A stretch of 64,000 nucleotides of DNA from Anadara kagoshimensis (taxonomy: Eukaryota; Mollusca; Bivalvia; Arcoida; Arcidae), in contig CM037873.1 in the NCBI GenBank assembly GCA_021292105.1, forward strand, positions 9,897,489 to 9,961,488, in the 5' to 3' direction. A model generated the notes under the pieces. That model searched no databases. It worked only from the letters and a program-made list of their open reading frames with translations, and had not been told where the DNA came from. Of this stretch, positions 1 to 14,130 are shown in pieces. The position numbers and the translations under genes were made by a program. Within the stretch, counting starts at the first letter, position 1; each line of letters begins with the position of its first letter.

Positions 1-468
1 GATCCTACGCAAATTTTAAGACAGTCTTTACGTAATATTCATAGGTAAAGAGCATATGTATTTGATATTTGAAATTGTTGTTTTACACATTTAAAAAAAT
101 CAGATTAGACATAATGCGATAAAAAAAACGAATCAAATAATAAATATGAAAAACCAAAATTAGAATTAACGTTCGATTTACGAAAGTAGAAATCAAATAA
201 TGAATAAATTAAAATTAAATTAATGTATCAAACAATAAAACAAAACAAAAAATAAACATAATAAAATAAAATATTGTATGAAATATTAATGACCACAGTT
301 AACGAAATCATGGTATGGATTATATGCGGCAATATATATAATGTATGTCAAACGTACAATTTAATATTTAATTAGTAAAACTGACTCTAACTATATAAGA
401 ATTTTAGATTGTTTGAACAAATTATTCCCAAAAATATAGGCGCAAAGTGTTTGTCTTAACTGTAATGC

Positions 469-586
469 CAATAACAAACACACCAGTCCATGCCCAATAA
501 AAAATAAAAGTGAAAAGTGGCAAATTAGGTTTAACGCGTGGACTTCCACCATGGAAGTGAGGTTCGTTGCTTGTGTATCTCCTTAT
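469..586 (-). mobile_element. Penelope-like tail fragment
   Basis: Diverged copy with acttccaccatggaagtgagg and a 'gtccatgccc' end. Antisense to RT. Confidence 0.6.
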
Positions 587-666
587 TTTTTCCTATAACA
601 ACTACTGTACATGCCATACATTGTAACATGTTAAGGTAAAAACTCCTCATACATGGTCACCAATAC

Positions 667-733
667 GGTAGCTCGGCTAGTAGAATGTTCGCTTTGTATG
701 TGAGAGGCCATGGGTTAGAATCCAGGTCGGGTC
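667..733 (+). repeat. tRNA-derived SINE head
   Basis: Reads ggtagctcggctagtaga then gggttagaatcc and ggtcgggtc, the A-box/B-box layout of tRNA-derived SINEs. The B box (GGTTAGAATCC) has the tRNA C changed, so it is a SINE head rather than a tRNA gene. Confidence 0.55.
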
Positions 734-738
734 TGACA

Positions 739-2180
739 AGATTTGAAAATAGGCATTGATTGATCTTTCGCCAACCATATATACTATTTCAAAATTTTAA
801 TTCTTGCTCCAGCTGTTTCATAAGGCTATGCACTTGACATTTAGACAGGGAAGTCACAATCTATCGGAAAAATACTTTAAAACCCGAAACCCCGTGACAC
901 GAAAGGCCTGGCACGTTATAGAACCCTCCCTGCACATTCACCTGAACGCATTGCAAAGGTAAAAATTTCTGCTTCTTTACCTATAGCTGTTGACGTTTCG
1001 ATGTAAGTGAAATATTTTCTTGACTTCAACGTAAATTGAATCAATCAATCTCTACGCACGGTTTTGCAGTTATTAGTATTGCCTTGGATGTACATGTCTT
1101 TAATCAACAGCTATAAATCAAATTTTAAAACAACTATAAAAACTTCTGTTTTCAGCCATTTTATTTGATTACAAATCCTATTTGTATATTTAAGCGAATT
1201 AAAACCTAGTTTAAATGTCTTTTATACTTTATAAACCCTATATAGCGTTGTTCTACCAGAAGAGTAATTAAGCTGAAGAAGAGTTATATAAAATGACACA
1301 ACTGGGATGATAACTATATCAAATGCCAATATATGTTGAATTTAACACTTGCTTACTTCATAATGGGTTGTAAATTGTCATATAAATACATGTAGTATCA
1401 ATTGCTGCAGTTTTTTATGTGTGGTTACCTTGTCAGTACTGTTACTGTAAGTATGATGAGAGCAGTGTTGTCAGTAACATTAAAATTTAAATCCCTATAA
1501 AAGTCTTATTCCGTATGACATGTTTGAAATGGTTAAGATTGTTTATGTATATATTTACGGGGTTCAAACAATGATGATTGCATAATGGTGTATACAGTAT
1601 TTTTTAAATCAATTCATTCCAGAGTTGCGTGTTCCCAATTAACTCCGTAATATCTCAGTAAAGAAAGTTTTTAAGAAAAAAGGTTAATGTTTCCAATGTC
1701 TTTATGAACTTGCAAAGTATATTTGGCTGTCTCAAATTGCATAAAAGGCGAAGCATTTTTTGGAAAAAGTTGAGACAGCTCATACAATATTGGTACACCT
1801 TCTCATAAAAGTATGTCAGTTCTCTGTTTGTCCACGAGAGCATTTGACATCTGACGACATCATGTTAGCGCATAGAGCAATGTCTCTATGAAGCTGCAAA
1901 GTATATAGTCGATGTCAAATACTTTATTGAGGAGGAGATATTGCAATTGCAAATATAATCAAACCAAGAATACCAAAAAAACGAGTACATTTCAAATAAC
2001 AGGTATTAGAGCCTTTGTTAAAAAAAACCTCCTTAATGCAAATATTGAATTTTTGATTGATTGATCATAATGTATGGACTCGGGGCATTGGGCAAGGTAC
2101 GCTTTTTTGCGTGCCCCTATATCCTTAACGACACGGTATGTCGGTCTTCCGACAGACCTGTGAATGCCAATTCTAAATTG
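739..2180. other. No recognised gene
   Basis: AT-rich sequence with short chance ORFs only; no splice-flanked conserved exon or tRNA seen. Confidence 0.55.
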
Positions 2181-3751
2181 CCGAGTGTTTGACCGTCTAA
2201 TTATAAGAACAGTCACAGGTAAGAAGTTACGAGTGTTTGACCGTCTAAGAACAGTCAAAGGTAAGAAGTTACGAGTGTTTGACCGTCTAAGAACAGTCAC
2301 AGGTAAGAAGTTACGAGTGTTTGACCGTCTGAGAACAGTCACAGGTAAGAAGTTACGAGTGTTTGACCGTCCAAGAACAGTCACAGGTAAGAAGTTACGA
2401 GTGTTTGACCGTCCAAGAACAGTCACAGGTAAGAAGTTACGAGTGTTTGACCGTCCAAGAACAGTCACAGGTAAGAAGTTACGAGTGTTTGACCGTCTAA
2501 GAACAGTCACAGGTAAGAAGTTACGAGTATTTGACCGTCCAAGAACAGTCACAGGTAAGAAGTTACGAGTGTTTGACCGTCTAAGAACAGTCACAGGTGA
2601 GAAGTTACGAGTGTTTGACCGTCCAAGAACAGTCACAGGTGAGAAGTTACGAGTGTTTTACCGTCCAAGAACAGTCACAGGTAAGAAGTTACGAGTGTTT
2701 GACCGTCTAAGAACAGTCACAGGTAAGAAGTTACGAGTGTTTGACCGTCCAAGAACAGTCACAGGTAAGAAGTTACGAGTGTTTGACCGTCCAAGAACAG
2801 TCACAGGTAAGAAGTTACGAGTGTTTGACCGTCTAAAAACAGTCACAGGTAAGAAGTTACGAGTGTTTGACCGTCTAAGAACAGTCACAGGTAAGAAGTT
2901 ACGAGTGTTTGACCGTCCAAGAACAGTCACAGGTAAGAAGTTACGAGTGTTTGACCGTCTAAGAACAGTCACAGGTAAGAAGTTACGAGTGTTTGACCGT
3001 CCAAGAACAGTCACAGGTAAGAAGTTACGAGTGTTTGACCGTCCAAGAACAGTCACAGGTAAGAAGTTACGAGTGTTTGACCGTCTAAAAACAGTCACAG
3101 GTAAGAAGTTACGAGTGTTTGACCGTCTAAGAACAGTCAAAGGTAAGAAGTTACGAGTGTTTGACCGTCTAAGAACAGTCACAGGTAAGAAGTTACGAGT
3201 GTTTGACCGTCTGAGAACAGTCACAGGTAAGAAGTTACGAGTGTTTGACCGTCCAAGAACAGTCACAGGTAAGAAGTTACGAGTGTTTGACCGTCCAAGA
3301 ACAGTCACAGGTAAGAAGTTACGAGTGTTTGACCGTCTAAGAACAGTCACAGGTAAGAAGTTACGAGTGTTTGACCGTCTAAGAACAGTCACAGGTAAGA
3401 AGTTACGAGTGTTTGACCGTCCAAGAACAGTCACAGGTAAGAAGTTACGAGTGTTTGACCGTCCAAGAACAGTCACAGGTAAGAAGTTACGAGTGTTTGA
3501 CCGTCTAAGAACAGTCACAGGTAAGAAGTTACGAGTGTTTGACCGTCCAAGAACAGTCACAGGTAAGAAGTTACGAGTGTTTGACCGTCTAAGAACAGTC
3601 ACAGGTGAGAAGTTACGAGTGTTTGACCGTCTAAGAACAGTCACAGGTGAGAAGTTACGAGTGTTTGACCGTCTAAGAACAGTCACAGGTAAGAAGTTAC
3701 GAGTGTTTGACCGTCTAAGAACAGTGACAGGTAAGAAGTTACGAGTGTTCA
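2181..3751. repeat. 42-bp minisatellite, about 37 units
   Basis: Unit gtaagaagttacgagtgttt gaccgtctaagaacagtcacag. Units differ mainly at a T/C (cTaag/cCaag), with rarer changes (gtGag, acagtcaAag, ctGag). The order of variants repeats (units 2-6 resemble 23-27), showing block duplication. Because 42 is divisible by 3, both strands stay open (+ 2164-3840; - 2658-3812). The first unit has a 6-base insert. Confidence 0.97.
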
Positions 3752-5160
3752 AACCCATCCTTCTATGTACGAAGCGAGACTTCACAAATAAACAGTTACA
3801 TTTAAGTGGCAATACACATTACATATACCAAAGTAACTGACATAGGACAATTCTTGTTTTGATGATTACAATTGCCTTTGAAGTCGTTGAATTGTTGGTG
3901 CCATTAGCTGAAGAATATAATATTATGCTAACGGTCCATGACGGATTATGGATAACGTATAAATATTGCTGCCTTTTTCTTAATGAAATGCAGCTCATTA
4001 AGTTAATATATCACCACTTTATACTTTGTTATCAGAAGGCCTGTCGATATTGCCATTTCACAGGGAGTTCAGTTAAGTTGTATACATTAAATTTAATCAA
4101 TTTTATTTTGCTACAACAGTTTCAAAGTCAAATATTGAGTTTTTAACTCTTAAATCTATAACACAACAAATAAAAACATAAACGTTAGATGCATCGCATG
4201 AAAATGAAGGTTTAAAATTTGAGTTATAGAATTTTAAGTAATGCTTTATTTCGATAACAAATCTTATCATTTAAGACAAGGTTTCGGATTGAATTCAATT
4301 AGTGAAGTGTAAATTAAGAACACATCACTTATCACAGTTAATACCATTTTACTAATTATTGAAAATAGAAAAAAATATGTGTCAGAATTTTGAAAAAGAA
4401 CTATTTTGACACGTTTTATCCTTATATCGTTATCTCTTTAGGGAACGTTACGTTTGCAATTTTGTAAGCACGTTTCACTAATGTTTTCCGAACATTTTTC
4501 TAATGCTTGCAGTAATTGAATTGATATTCAATATGCTAGTCCGTCATCGTAAGTTCAAGATCAAGTTCGTGTTTCGATTTGACTCAGTAAAGGTCCTTGG
4601 TCTTAGGAAATCTCGTTTTTATTTTTATTTCCATGTGAAACACAAAGAACAGCAGTAAATTCCAAAATTTTTCGAGATAAATGTATTGTAGTGAAAATAC
4701 GAATTCATTTTACCCTAGAGAAAATAATCTCACAACTATGCAACCATCGTACTGGTAGCATTAATAACGTTCTAAAGATTTTAATTTAGCATTATTGTCA
4801 TTCTATGTCATCATTAACAGACAGAGAGGCCATAGAGTGAGTCTCAGTGGAACGTACAATAGTGTAGTATGTTGTGACTTTGGATTTATATTCTAATGTT
4901 AAAACAAAGGTAACAATCATATTATTTAAGTTGCTCTCATAAGCAATATTCCTATTCCCGAGTACCTACCAGCTTGTTACAGTTCTCAACAACTAATGTT
5001 CGTCATATAATTTCTGAAGTACCTGATATATTAGTTTCGTTTCTTTCTTCGTATTGCGAACTGTTCTATTGACACCAGTTCTGAAAAATAATGAAAATTG
5101 TGTTAACAATGAATGCGAAACCCAATCTGTTAAATAAGTTTGCTGTTTATATTAAAAAAC
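3752..5160. other. No recognised gene
   Basis: AT-rich. A 95-residue ORF (3859-4146, +) follows the minisatellite but has no motif I recognise. Confidence 0.5.
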
Positions 5161-5275
5161 ATGCTTATCCATTTTCGAATCACAATCCAGATTTAAAACT
5201 GAAAAGCTAGGTTCAACAAGTGAACTTTCACCAGGGAAGCTAGGTCGAGTGCTTCAAAAGGGTAAGTACCTCCGG
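5161..5275 (-). mobile_element. Penelope-like tail fragment
   Basis: Contains gaactttcaccagggaagct and gggtaagtacctcc, the two hairpin segments of the tail. Confidence 0.6.
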
Positions 5276-5340
5276 AATCTAATCTGTGAAACAAGTTTGA
5301 TGTTTATATACTAGCCTTTAAATATAATTAAAAGGGTTCA

Positions 5341-5835
5341 TTCCCACTTAGCCAATATTTTGTGTACTATAGGTAAGATTTTAAATGTTGGCTAAGTGGG
5401 AATTGGTGTTCGTTATAGGATTAGCAAAGAAAATAGGTATTAATTACAGGTGAGTGTAAAGTCTGTTTCAGAAAATCAATAACACAAGTTCAAAATCTGA
5501 ATAAAAATATTTTTGTAAATTAGTTGTGGAATTATTTTACAAAAAAGAGTTACAAACTATATCAATTAAATTACTTGTTAGAAATTCACACATATTAAGG
5601 GTTTGTTTTTTTTTTAATTCAAACTTGATTTTGTGTACAAGTAGATGATATAAATTTACCATTTTTTCACCATAATGTGGCAAAAGAAAGTCTTAATAAA
5701 TTTTTTTGTTGCATTGTATGATATTTCAAAAGTACATTAGAGGATTTGATCATGTCTATGGGGTTTCATGTTTGAGATCTTTAAAAGTGGAAAAGTGGAT
5801 TATCAAATAATTCATCGAACCATATTAGACTTCAA

Positions 5836-5883
<48 letters not shown>

Positions 5884-6645
5884 AAGAAGTTATGAAGCTT
5901 TAGGTACATGAATTCAAGTTTTTAGACAAAAATATTCACAACAAAGCTATAATAATATTTAAATAAGAAAAATAATAAAAAGATTTATAATTTGAATCGT
6001 TTTTGAGAAATGCCTCAATTGTATTACTTTTTAATTGTTATCGTATTTAAACTGGCAAACGTGCATATTTCAATTAATGGGAAAAATTATTTTAAAATGT
6101 TGCTTTAAAAATGGTAATATTTACATTTAAATGAATTAAAGGTTTAATACATACATGTATAATATTTTTATCCATGGATATGTTTGTAAGTTTATTTATT
6201 CATTGTTTATAATATTTTGTCCAGTGTTCAGTAAAGAAAGATATTGTTAAAGATTTTTTAAACAAAGCGAAAAAAAATATTGCAAATCTTAAAATATAAA
6301 TGTCTAAATTGACCAAACCTTTACAGACACATATATTTACTAAAAATATTCAGCACCACAAACATTTATTTATTTATTTTAAATATTTATTTATTTCAAA
6401 TATTTATTTTTTACTGATTTATTTCAAATATTTATTTATTTGCATTGTTAACATTAACTTTATAATAAAATATCTAATTTTGAACTAATTCTAGAATGAT
6501 ATTTTACTTAAAATATTCAGCACCACAAAACAATTTTAGTGAAAAAGACTATAGCAAAATCTTTCCAGGTGAAATCTTAAATGTTTATTTAACCATGTTG
6601 GTCGAGTGGGAATAGGAAACTTTAAAATGTTGGCTAAGTGGGAAG
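5341..6645. mobile_element. Possible inverted-repeat element
   Basis: TTCCCACTTAGCCAA near 5343-5357 is the reverse complement of TTGGCTAAGTGGGAA, which occurs near 5389-5403 and again near 6628-6643. The interior has a CT microsatellite, a direct pair 'attcagcaccacaaa' (near 6348 and 6510) and no transposase. Flanks share 'acaatgaatgcgaaa...tgctgtttat' (5108-5150 and 6669-6712). The exact boundaries are uncertain. Confidence 0.4.
5838..5880. repeat. (CT)n microsatellite
   Basis: About 21 CT/TC dinucleotides without interruption. Confidence 0.98.
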
Positions 6646-6715
6646 ACACCAATTAAAAGAATGTGGACAATGAATGCGAAATCAAATCTGTGAAAGAAGA
6701 ATGCTGTTTATACTT

Positions 6716-8875
6716 ACAGATATATGAAACGTCTGGGAACAATTTTAGAACATTAACAAACGCAACTGGGAAATTAATGTTATAAATTGCCGTTAGTTTC
6801 TGGTAATTAGAGACAGTGTCTTGGTTAATTCTGACGTTTTACATTCCCCACAGGAATAAAATGTTGTAGCTTTGTGTCTTGGTGAATTTAAACTATTTCA
6901 CTATTTCTTACTGAGCAGTAATTTTATCTTAAGGTACAATGTCAAAGGTTGAATACATGGAATGTCGGTATCGCATAATCCATAAACTGAATTATAAAGT
7001 GGCATAGGTTATGGTGACATTTAAAAACAGGACAATGCTTTAGGGATAATTAAAAACAAACACATAGGCGAATAGAAAAATTATAGCTGTTCTTTTTTTC
7101 CATTACGTTTGAACTCTAAATGTCATGTTTTGAAATGATTATGCATGTTTATGATGCAACCTGGACGTTTACATGAAAAAGTCGAGACTAAAATACTATT
7201 ACAAGTGCCCACTTGTATTGAAAAATTCAAATAACTCTTACCGAAGCTGCTCATTTTGTACCTTTAAATATTACTTCGTTCCCGAATCGTTTCAATTCGT
7301 ATCATGCATAACAGACATTTATTATCACGATATTCACTTTTCACGATTTTGTGCCATATAAAATTATAATTTATTTCGCATTTATATTTCAGGAGTCAAG
7401 ACCATGTCATATTTTTGCTAACTAAGCATTATAAGGTAACATGGTTATTGGTTACAATGATGCTGTTTAACTTGCTATAAACATTTCATTTGTATCTATT
7501 GTTCATTTCAATAATGGGTTTCTTTTGTTTATTCGAGAACATGTTCAAATAATAAGCGATTCCAGAATTTTGCAATGTAAAATATAAATTAAAACATTAA
7601 TTCCTAAATATAGCTATGTTAATAGTTTTTCTCTTTAAAGATATATCTCTACATAACTTTGCCTTTGTTTTACTGTAACAGATCTTGTAACAGTCAAATG
7701 TTCAGTTCAGAAATGAAACAGAAAATCTGAAAAAAGAAAAATATCTCTGATATATTGAACTTGACATTGATTTGTAAGAAAAAACATTTAAGACTTGTCA
7801 GAGATTTCTGTCATTTTACACGGGGGACCTTGGCATCAATAATGTGTAAAATTCTGCACCTTTTACAAGTCTTGTTCCATAATTTGTATCATCACGGTAT
7901 GAATACTAACTGGTGGTGTAGTCAGGAATGATTATTTTCTAGCTGATGGGTTGAACGAACTTAGTATTTAAGGCCCATATTTTGAGTTAGTTCGTAGATA
8001 ATCTACCCATGTGCATACAATTTTGAACGTTTTTATTTATTGTGCAGTGGGTTCTTTCCTTTTGCTACGAGAAAGGGTACCATACTTAAATATAAAGCAA
8101 TATTTCTTTCGGGCAATTTTGATTTCGGACACTATGAATTTTGGTTTCCTTTCCATTCTATAAACCCCTTGACGAATCTTGAACAATTGCTTTAGGGGTG
8201 GGGAGCATAGTGCAATAAAAAATGTTAAGCGAGTTCATAAAAACACAAAATAATAATTGTTTCGTTTCTAAATGTTAGATTTTAAATTCAGAAGTACATA
8301 TGTTACATTAAGGATAAAATATATTACTTGTTATAACTGTGTCTGCTTGAGCAATATTAACTTTATAATACAATGTCTCCTGATCCGATGTTTTGTGTAA
8401 ATCATACCCGTGATTTGCATCAGTCTCATTCCCATTAGGTACCTACCTTCACTATCTTGCTGATTTACGTATTGCGACAATTTCACATATGTGAGCGAAT
8501 AAATTATGATAGATTAAAGGCCGGATAAGGAATTATCCTTAGCTAATTAAACAAAGTAGCCGTCGAGAATGGCTAGAACTCCGCAGTTTGAAAAAAAACC
8601 ATGATTTATATGTAACACGCTGAACTAACAAATAAGATTAGACGATACAAGATTGATCGTTTTAAACTAATTTTTGAATGTAATCAGGTACATGTAAAAC
8701 ATGTGTTAAATTGTTACGAAAAGGTAAGAAATAAAATTATCATGTAATCAATGTGGTAGGAGGACGTATGTAGTACAACAGCTTTACGGTACAAAATGCC
8801 AACATAAAAAATGTCAGATTATCTATCAAACACACTTATACGAGTACATGTCTTCATCACAAACTAAATTGCAAT
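6716..8875. other. No recognised gene
   Basis: AT-rich sequence with no recognised exon, RNA gene or mobile element. Confidence 0.5.
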
Positions 8876-8970
8876 GTAAAAAGCTGGCAAATCAAATTAA
8901 AATACGCGAACTTCCGCCAGGGGAGTGAGGCCGGTGCTCTGGGAGGGTAGGTAAGCAGCTCCTGTGTAGG
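8876..8970 (-). mobile_element. Penelope-like tail fragment
   Basis: Contains gaacttccgccaggggagtg and ggtaagcagctcctgt; diverged at the hairpin loops. Confidence 0.6.
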
Positions 8971-9867
8971 CTTGCAATGTCTCCAAGTCAAAAGTTTTTT
9001 TTTGTGAGCAGCTTGCAGGACGGCATTGTAAAACTGAAAATGAAAAAAAAATCTAAGCTTTATACTAAATTTCAACAGACACTTCTGAAGCATGATTTTA
9101 ATTTTGGCATTGGATTTTTATAATGAAATTATAATTATTCACAGCCATTTTGAATAATGACCAAGCTTCAAAAATGTTTTTACTGTTAAGGATCTTAAAA
9201 CATTCTTCCAAACTGATGTTTTCAAAATGACATTTTCGACTGTTCTATAATCAAGGTGACATACTGTACCGTTCTATATTTCCAACAAGGCGTTATATCG
9301 GCAATTTAAATCAAACTTATTTGACATCCATGAAATTAATAGCAATATGCTTTTGATGGCTTTCACATGAATTGTATTTTACCCAAGACATTGATGGGTT
9401 CTTTTAATTAAATCTTGCAATTGAATAAAACAAGCAATTTAGACTTTCTTTTAATGCAGAAATAATATTCTTGCGTTCTACAATGAGAAATCTGTCAAAA
9501 ACATACAAGAACTGATCGAGCGTTCTGGGGTCACCAGCAGTTGTATTGGACTTATCAATAGTTAATTATAGTTCTGTCAATTTTTAATTTCCCCAAACAT
9601 TTATAGCTATAACTAGATTTTTATTAAATAGACAAATTGAAAGAAGTTCAAGATGTCGTCAGCATATGCTTTAACACACCCGAATGTAAATGGCTGAACA
9701 TTAATGCAAAAAAAAATCCATTTCCTATATTCAGTATACCTGGTCTTAAGCGTCACACACATGCGTCTCCTCATCATGGGTTAATCTTTGTTGTATGTGT
9801 TGTATGGACATTAGTCTAGCAGTTATTATTGGTCCCCAACGATTATCCTTCAGAATACACGTAACTG

Positions 9868-9955
9868 GTGCAGCTAGCTAGATAGGAGGACTGGTGCTTA
9901 CCCTTCCGAAACACATGATCTCAAATCCTGCTGAAACTTCACCAGTTTTACTTTT
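9868..9955 (+). mobile_element. Penelope-like tail fragment
   Basis: RT-sense copy: gcagctagctagataggagg, tggtgcttacccttcc and cttcaccag. Confidence 0.55.
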
Positions 9956-12900
9956 TTGTATGTTTATTTAAGTTTTTCCTATGCTTTTGGATTGTTATTA
10001 GGGCATAGACCGATAGGTGTGTTATTGTTATAAAAAAGAGTCTATTACTGGTACCTGATTTTTCTAAATCGAAATTATCAAAGAAAATTAAGTGAATGTT
10101 TGGGACATTGAGTACAGGTTTTATTATTGAACTGTTTACGAACCAATCAGGAACATTTATACACAAAATATTTCATTACATCACCCCACTATGATTATAT
10201 TCTTTTTATTATTAAAGGTCATTACAAATAACATAAAATTTGTAAAGTCTTGAATATTTAGTCCTTGTATGACTGTAAGATGTATGATAATTAAGTGTCA
10301 GTCTTTGTAACAAAACTATAAAAGCTAATGGTTTTCCTGTGAATATTTAAATTGAAATGAATATAAACGGGCATGACGGATCATCTTTTAACAAAGTATA
10401 AGACCGGTTACCAGATGATGGATTCCTGAAGACTATTAATAAGGGATTATGTTGACGATTATTCCGATCATTCATTGTTTCTTGAGTAGCCATAATGACA
10501 CATGTGGACGACTATCAATTTAGGGGTGTCAATCCGACAGTAATTCCTATGCAAGCCTTATATTGGTAATAAAAACATCAACAACACCAGTCTGAAACCA
10601 TTATGTAAATTTTTATCGATTTTGAAATTCTCGATTATAAAATGGATATGAAGAAGTTAATAGATTTCCATTCGTCTTGTCCCTGTAGTACTGAAATATG
10701 TTAGCAAATGCTTTTTGAGGCAAGAGCAATTATGCAGGTGCTTTCTAGTTATTAAATGAGACTTTTCAATTAAAATCTAATTACTATAATTTCCTGGTTT
10801 TCCGTGAGAACGAACGATTCATTCGTTTTCCAAAAACTTCAACATTTATAGCTGAATATTACACGAAAAATGTTATGGCGTGCACAAGTTGTCAATTTTT
10901 CATAGATATCAAACAGCCCTTAAAATGAATTGAGCAATTTGTTGTGAAAGATAGGGCCATTCAAAAGTACTTAAATCACATCATTTGATACAATTTTGCT
11001 ATTATAACAGGTGCCCATAAAACAATTCAATGCATATTCATCTCATTTAGCTTTTTATTTGTTTTATTCTAGTGAAGTACGCGTGATAAAGCTGCATATT
11101 TCTATATTTCATATTCATTACATTGTAACTTTTCTGTGAAATCATTACAATAAAACATAAAAACAATAAAACAGCTTTATGAATACTACATTTCTAAATA
11201 AAAAGTTATCGCACGAAATCGTAATGGTGAATTAAAGAGACATACTATTCATTCTCACACAAAATTGTCGTATATAAAATCCTCGTGACTGCTTAGTACA
11301 TGCAGTTACTCCGTGTTTGAGGCATAATCATTTAAGTCCAGTAAGTGGACTGGCGCTAATTTCCATGTTGTTATTCTGTCTAAACAAAGTAGACTTTTAT
11401 ATGTTTTGTCATGTTTATTGTTTGTGTTCGGATTTGTTCTGAGTAATGTTGCTCTTATCTGCATTATTAATACAGAAATATCGTACAAAGAATTATTTTA
11501 TGTATGTCTGAAATAAACAAAAAAAAGCAATCATAATGGTTTTGTTGTGACATGGTGTCTAAATTGTTAAAGTTATTCATGACTTCATTCGTATTTTGTT
11601 CAATACTCCATATTAACAACAATTATATTGCAGACTCAGGCGGCATATAACACAGTTCCACTCATTGTTATGTTTGTAATGAAGCATTAGGTTAAAACCC
11701 CAAACCAAAATAAAACAGTTACTTCAATACAAGATGTACAAACGAAACAATTTTCAAACAATAATGTCGCATATAAATCTTTGTGTCTCATCATGTAACC
11801 ATTTTCTCCATGCTTTAAACATTGATGCAGTTGTTAATGTCGTTTTCAATAAAAGTGGCGACCATTGTATTTTGTTCAGAAAACCGTAAAACTCTTGACG
11901 CTAATTCCCACACAGTTATGTAGATAGAGTAGACGTTTGGATAGTTAAAATATAGCGTGTAGTGTTTTTAATATGGGATTTAAATGTTTCCAGTAATGTA
12001 AACGTCATAGTCATATAAACAGTTCATAAACTGTGTTATTGAATATAAATACATATTCTCAATGTGTAAATAAAACCCTGGCATAAAGACTATTAATGAA
12101 CAGGCAATTATTTTTGGTTTATTTCAAGTACTTAATTGATTAATTTGACGTGGTGACACGTTATTTATTTATTTATTCATTGCATTGTTTTTTATCTATC
12201 ATTTTGTTGTTCCTTATTTGGTACTAAAGTTGTTTGGGTTTATCTGCTTTGCCACCGAATCCATATCTCCCAGTACGTTGAATTCAGAGGTTTTTAAATT
12301 GGAATATTGTTCTTCTTTACAATTTAAAGATAAATTGCCAGATTTCTTGAACGTTTGCCTTTATGTCAATTTAAAAAAAGAACATCTGGCTATTAACTTA
12401 AGTAGTCAAAGACTGCAAAGAGACAGGTTTTACCCTATCAGTACTATTTTATTTCCAATTTCAAATATTTATGTCCCTTTTTACAATTATTTTTTTCTGT
12501 AAGAATTCATCAAATAAACTTCGACATGTTTCGAAAAATTACAAAAGAACCACCAAGATCATAAAAACAGCTCTCACTTGCATAAAGATACCCCTTTCGT
12601 CTTAAATCATGTGTGTCGTATTAACAAGTTGGTTAATTGAGTCTTTATGAGATACATTAGTTTTTCAGACTTGAAACTTTTGTGTTTTGACCGTTACAGA
12701 TGAGAGAATTCCCTCGATTAATTGCTATTAAGAAAGCATCAAATATTCTTCTAATCATTGATCCACTGGAGAGACAACGGTAACTTAACCTTGCTTCTTG
12801 AAGAGTTGATAGCCTATACAACATGACAAGAGACACAATAAGTCAGTATACAGTAACAATTCCCGCGAGGTTTGACTATTACTTCTTTAATGAATGCCAT

Positions 12901-13894
12901 CATCTTACCGCTGAAGAATACTGAAAACACGTTTGATCTTCTATAGAACGTATTCCCTATGGGAGTTTGTAAGCTAGTCCGTATTTTTACAAAGTTTTAG
13001 TATACGGTATAATTTGATGTTATATATTGGACGTGTCTTTTCTGATTGCAATCGGTAGACTTGAGTATCTCGAAGAAAGTACATAAGTAATATAAGTCAA
13101 TAATCCATTCTAATAAAGGCTGTACGTATTGTGATATGGCCAGTGCAAATGTGTCATTTTCCAGTAGTAGACTGCTCGTTATATCAAACCAACCGCAACT
13201 GCCCCTATTCCTGGGAAAGGGCGTCATGTCGTTTATGCAATGTAATAAAAAGAGTTACAGATAGTACAAGGGGGGAGGAGGTATAAAATGTGTCAATGTA
13301 TACAGTTTGTTTATTTATAGAACCAACTAAAATATAACTTAATTATAGCATTAAAATGTATTTAACTAGAAATCACAAAGAAAATGAAATAACACGCATA
13401 GGTACTTTTAATGTTGTCATGCTTAAAATATATATTCTGACTGGTTTGTTTTTTAATCTTATTTCAAACGAAGGTCTAATAATGGTTATTCGTTCGCAAC
13501 TTAAGTATATACGCGACCTTTGTCATCATGATCATCACAATGTGGGTTTTGGTTTACGGATACATCTTCGTCCATGCGTACTGAATCGCGATCTGATGAC
13601 AGGACATTACACAAAAGAACCTTTTATGATAATTAAATTAATAAAAAAAAAATAATGGTAGCACGCTTGCTTATGATTCCTTCGTTTATTACTAAACTTG
13701 TCATTGTGTTTTGTTGTCATAGAATGTATTTAGCAAAGTTGAAGACACAGTCTCGTAATTCTTGTCAAGAGTGTTGTTCTGCAGACAAACGTACATCCCA
13801 GTATATCAATCAAACAAGAGGAGTGTAACCTTAGTTCATGTAAGTTCTTACAATGGATTCTAATATAGCTATCAACAAATTAACAATAAATAAC
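9956..13894. other. No recognised gene
   Basis: A 105-residue ORF (12185-12502, +) and a 76-residue one (12997-13227, -) show no family motif. Nothing else supported. Confidence 0.5.
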
Positions 13895-14130
13895 TAGAAC
13901 CGTCTTTTGAAAGCCAAATACCTCCCACCCCCAACATTTAATGTTTTCCGTGACATTGACCTTTCCGATGACCTGTGTTCAAGGTCATGTAACACCTTTG
14001 GACCAAGTGAAGTTTTATGACATGCGTCAAAAGCAACTATGATATATGTCCCAGGAATGATTGTACGCGAACGGACAGACACACAGACATAGTGATTCAT
14101 ATATAACCCCCTCAAACTAAAACTAGTTTA
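13895..14130. repeat. Dispersed bivalve-type repeat, copy
   Basis: Starts ctagaaccgtcttttgaaag, ends atataaccccctcaaac. Contains tcaaggtca (13979-13987) and acggacagacacacagaca. Same family as 46655-47540, without the tandem middle. Confidence 0.65.

Noticed and set aside
2181-3751. CRISPR array
   Set aside because: There are no variable spacers: the whole 42-bp unit repeats, in a eukaryotic genome.
2164-3840. Long ORFs on both strands of the minisatellite as protein genes
   Set aside because: A stop-free 42-bp unit keeps frames open automatically; no splice, poly(A) or family evidence.
3859-4146. 95-residue ORF after the minisatellite as a missing receptor exon
   Set aside because: It does not resemble the signal peptide or first ATD segment, and no donor in the needed phase is evident.
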